Part shown: positions 6,660 to 6,671 of the stretch, in pieces
How positions within the stretch are numbered: the first letter of the stretch is position 1
Layout of the letters: every line of letters starts with the position of its first letter
Assembly: GCA_964389705.1 (NCBI GenBank)
Contig: CAYMEO010000107.1
Span: 1-6,671 of the forward strand
Source: PSLL01 sp964389705
GTDB lineage: Bacteria > Desulfobacterota_D > UBA1144 > Nemesobacterales > CSP1-2
Length of the DNA: 6,671 nt
Direction: 5' to 3'
The notes under the pieces: model-generated
What the model was told of the DNA's origin: nothing
The model's database searches: none
The model's input: the letters and a program-made list of their open reading frames with translations, nothing else
Program-made: the position numbers and the translations under genes

Positions 6660-6671
6660 GGCGGTTGCCTC

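Overview
The window carries five protein-coding genes, all on the minus strand, so transcription runs from right to left. They are read as part of a DNA modification/defence locus. In transcription order they are: an iron-sulphur PD-(D/E)XK nuclease of the RecB/Cas4/AddB type (5463-6659); a 1112-residue SNF2-type helicase with a C-terminal DUF3883 nuclease-like domain (2057-5395); a 166-residue helical protein, probably an antitoxin (1407-1907); an 89-residue RelE/ParE-like toxin that overlaps it by 8 bases (1145-1414); and the first 374 residues of a DUF1156-type adenine-specific DNA methyltransferase that runs off the left edge (1-1124). No complete tRNA, rRNA, transposase or CRISPR array is seen. 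Plus-strand open frames are antisense shadows of these genes.

The organism cannot be named from the window. The DNA is moderately AT-rich, the proteins are rich in Lys and Glu, arginine is often AGG/AGA, and most starts have clear Shine-Dalgarno sequences with some TTG use. This fits a bacterium (perhaps anaerobic or thermophilic) or possibly an archaeon. Association of a DUF1156 methylase with a large SNF2-type helicase is a known theme of prokaryotic defence islands. The gene content here is related to, but does not match, a standard DISARM or BREX operon.

Inferred working scheme: the methyltransferase marks self DNA, the SNF2/DUF3883 protein translocates on DNA and may cut or recruit a cutter, the Fe-S nuclease supplies a second nuclease activity, and the toxin-antitoxin pair may act as an addiction or abortive-infection module. 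The pair has a likely promoter of its own and lies between the helicase and the methylase.

Three kinds of structure are not explained by the genes. Two copies of a GTAGAGACGC-type palindromic repeat lie in frame inside the methylase coding sequence (266-344). A hairpin just before the helicase start would pair with part of its ribosome binding site (5404-5434). The 149-base gap before the antitoxin gene holds a promoter-like sequence followed by two hairpins of the same geometry (7-bp stems, 12-nt loops).
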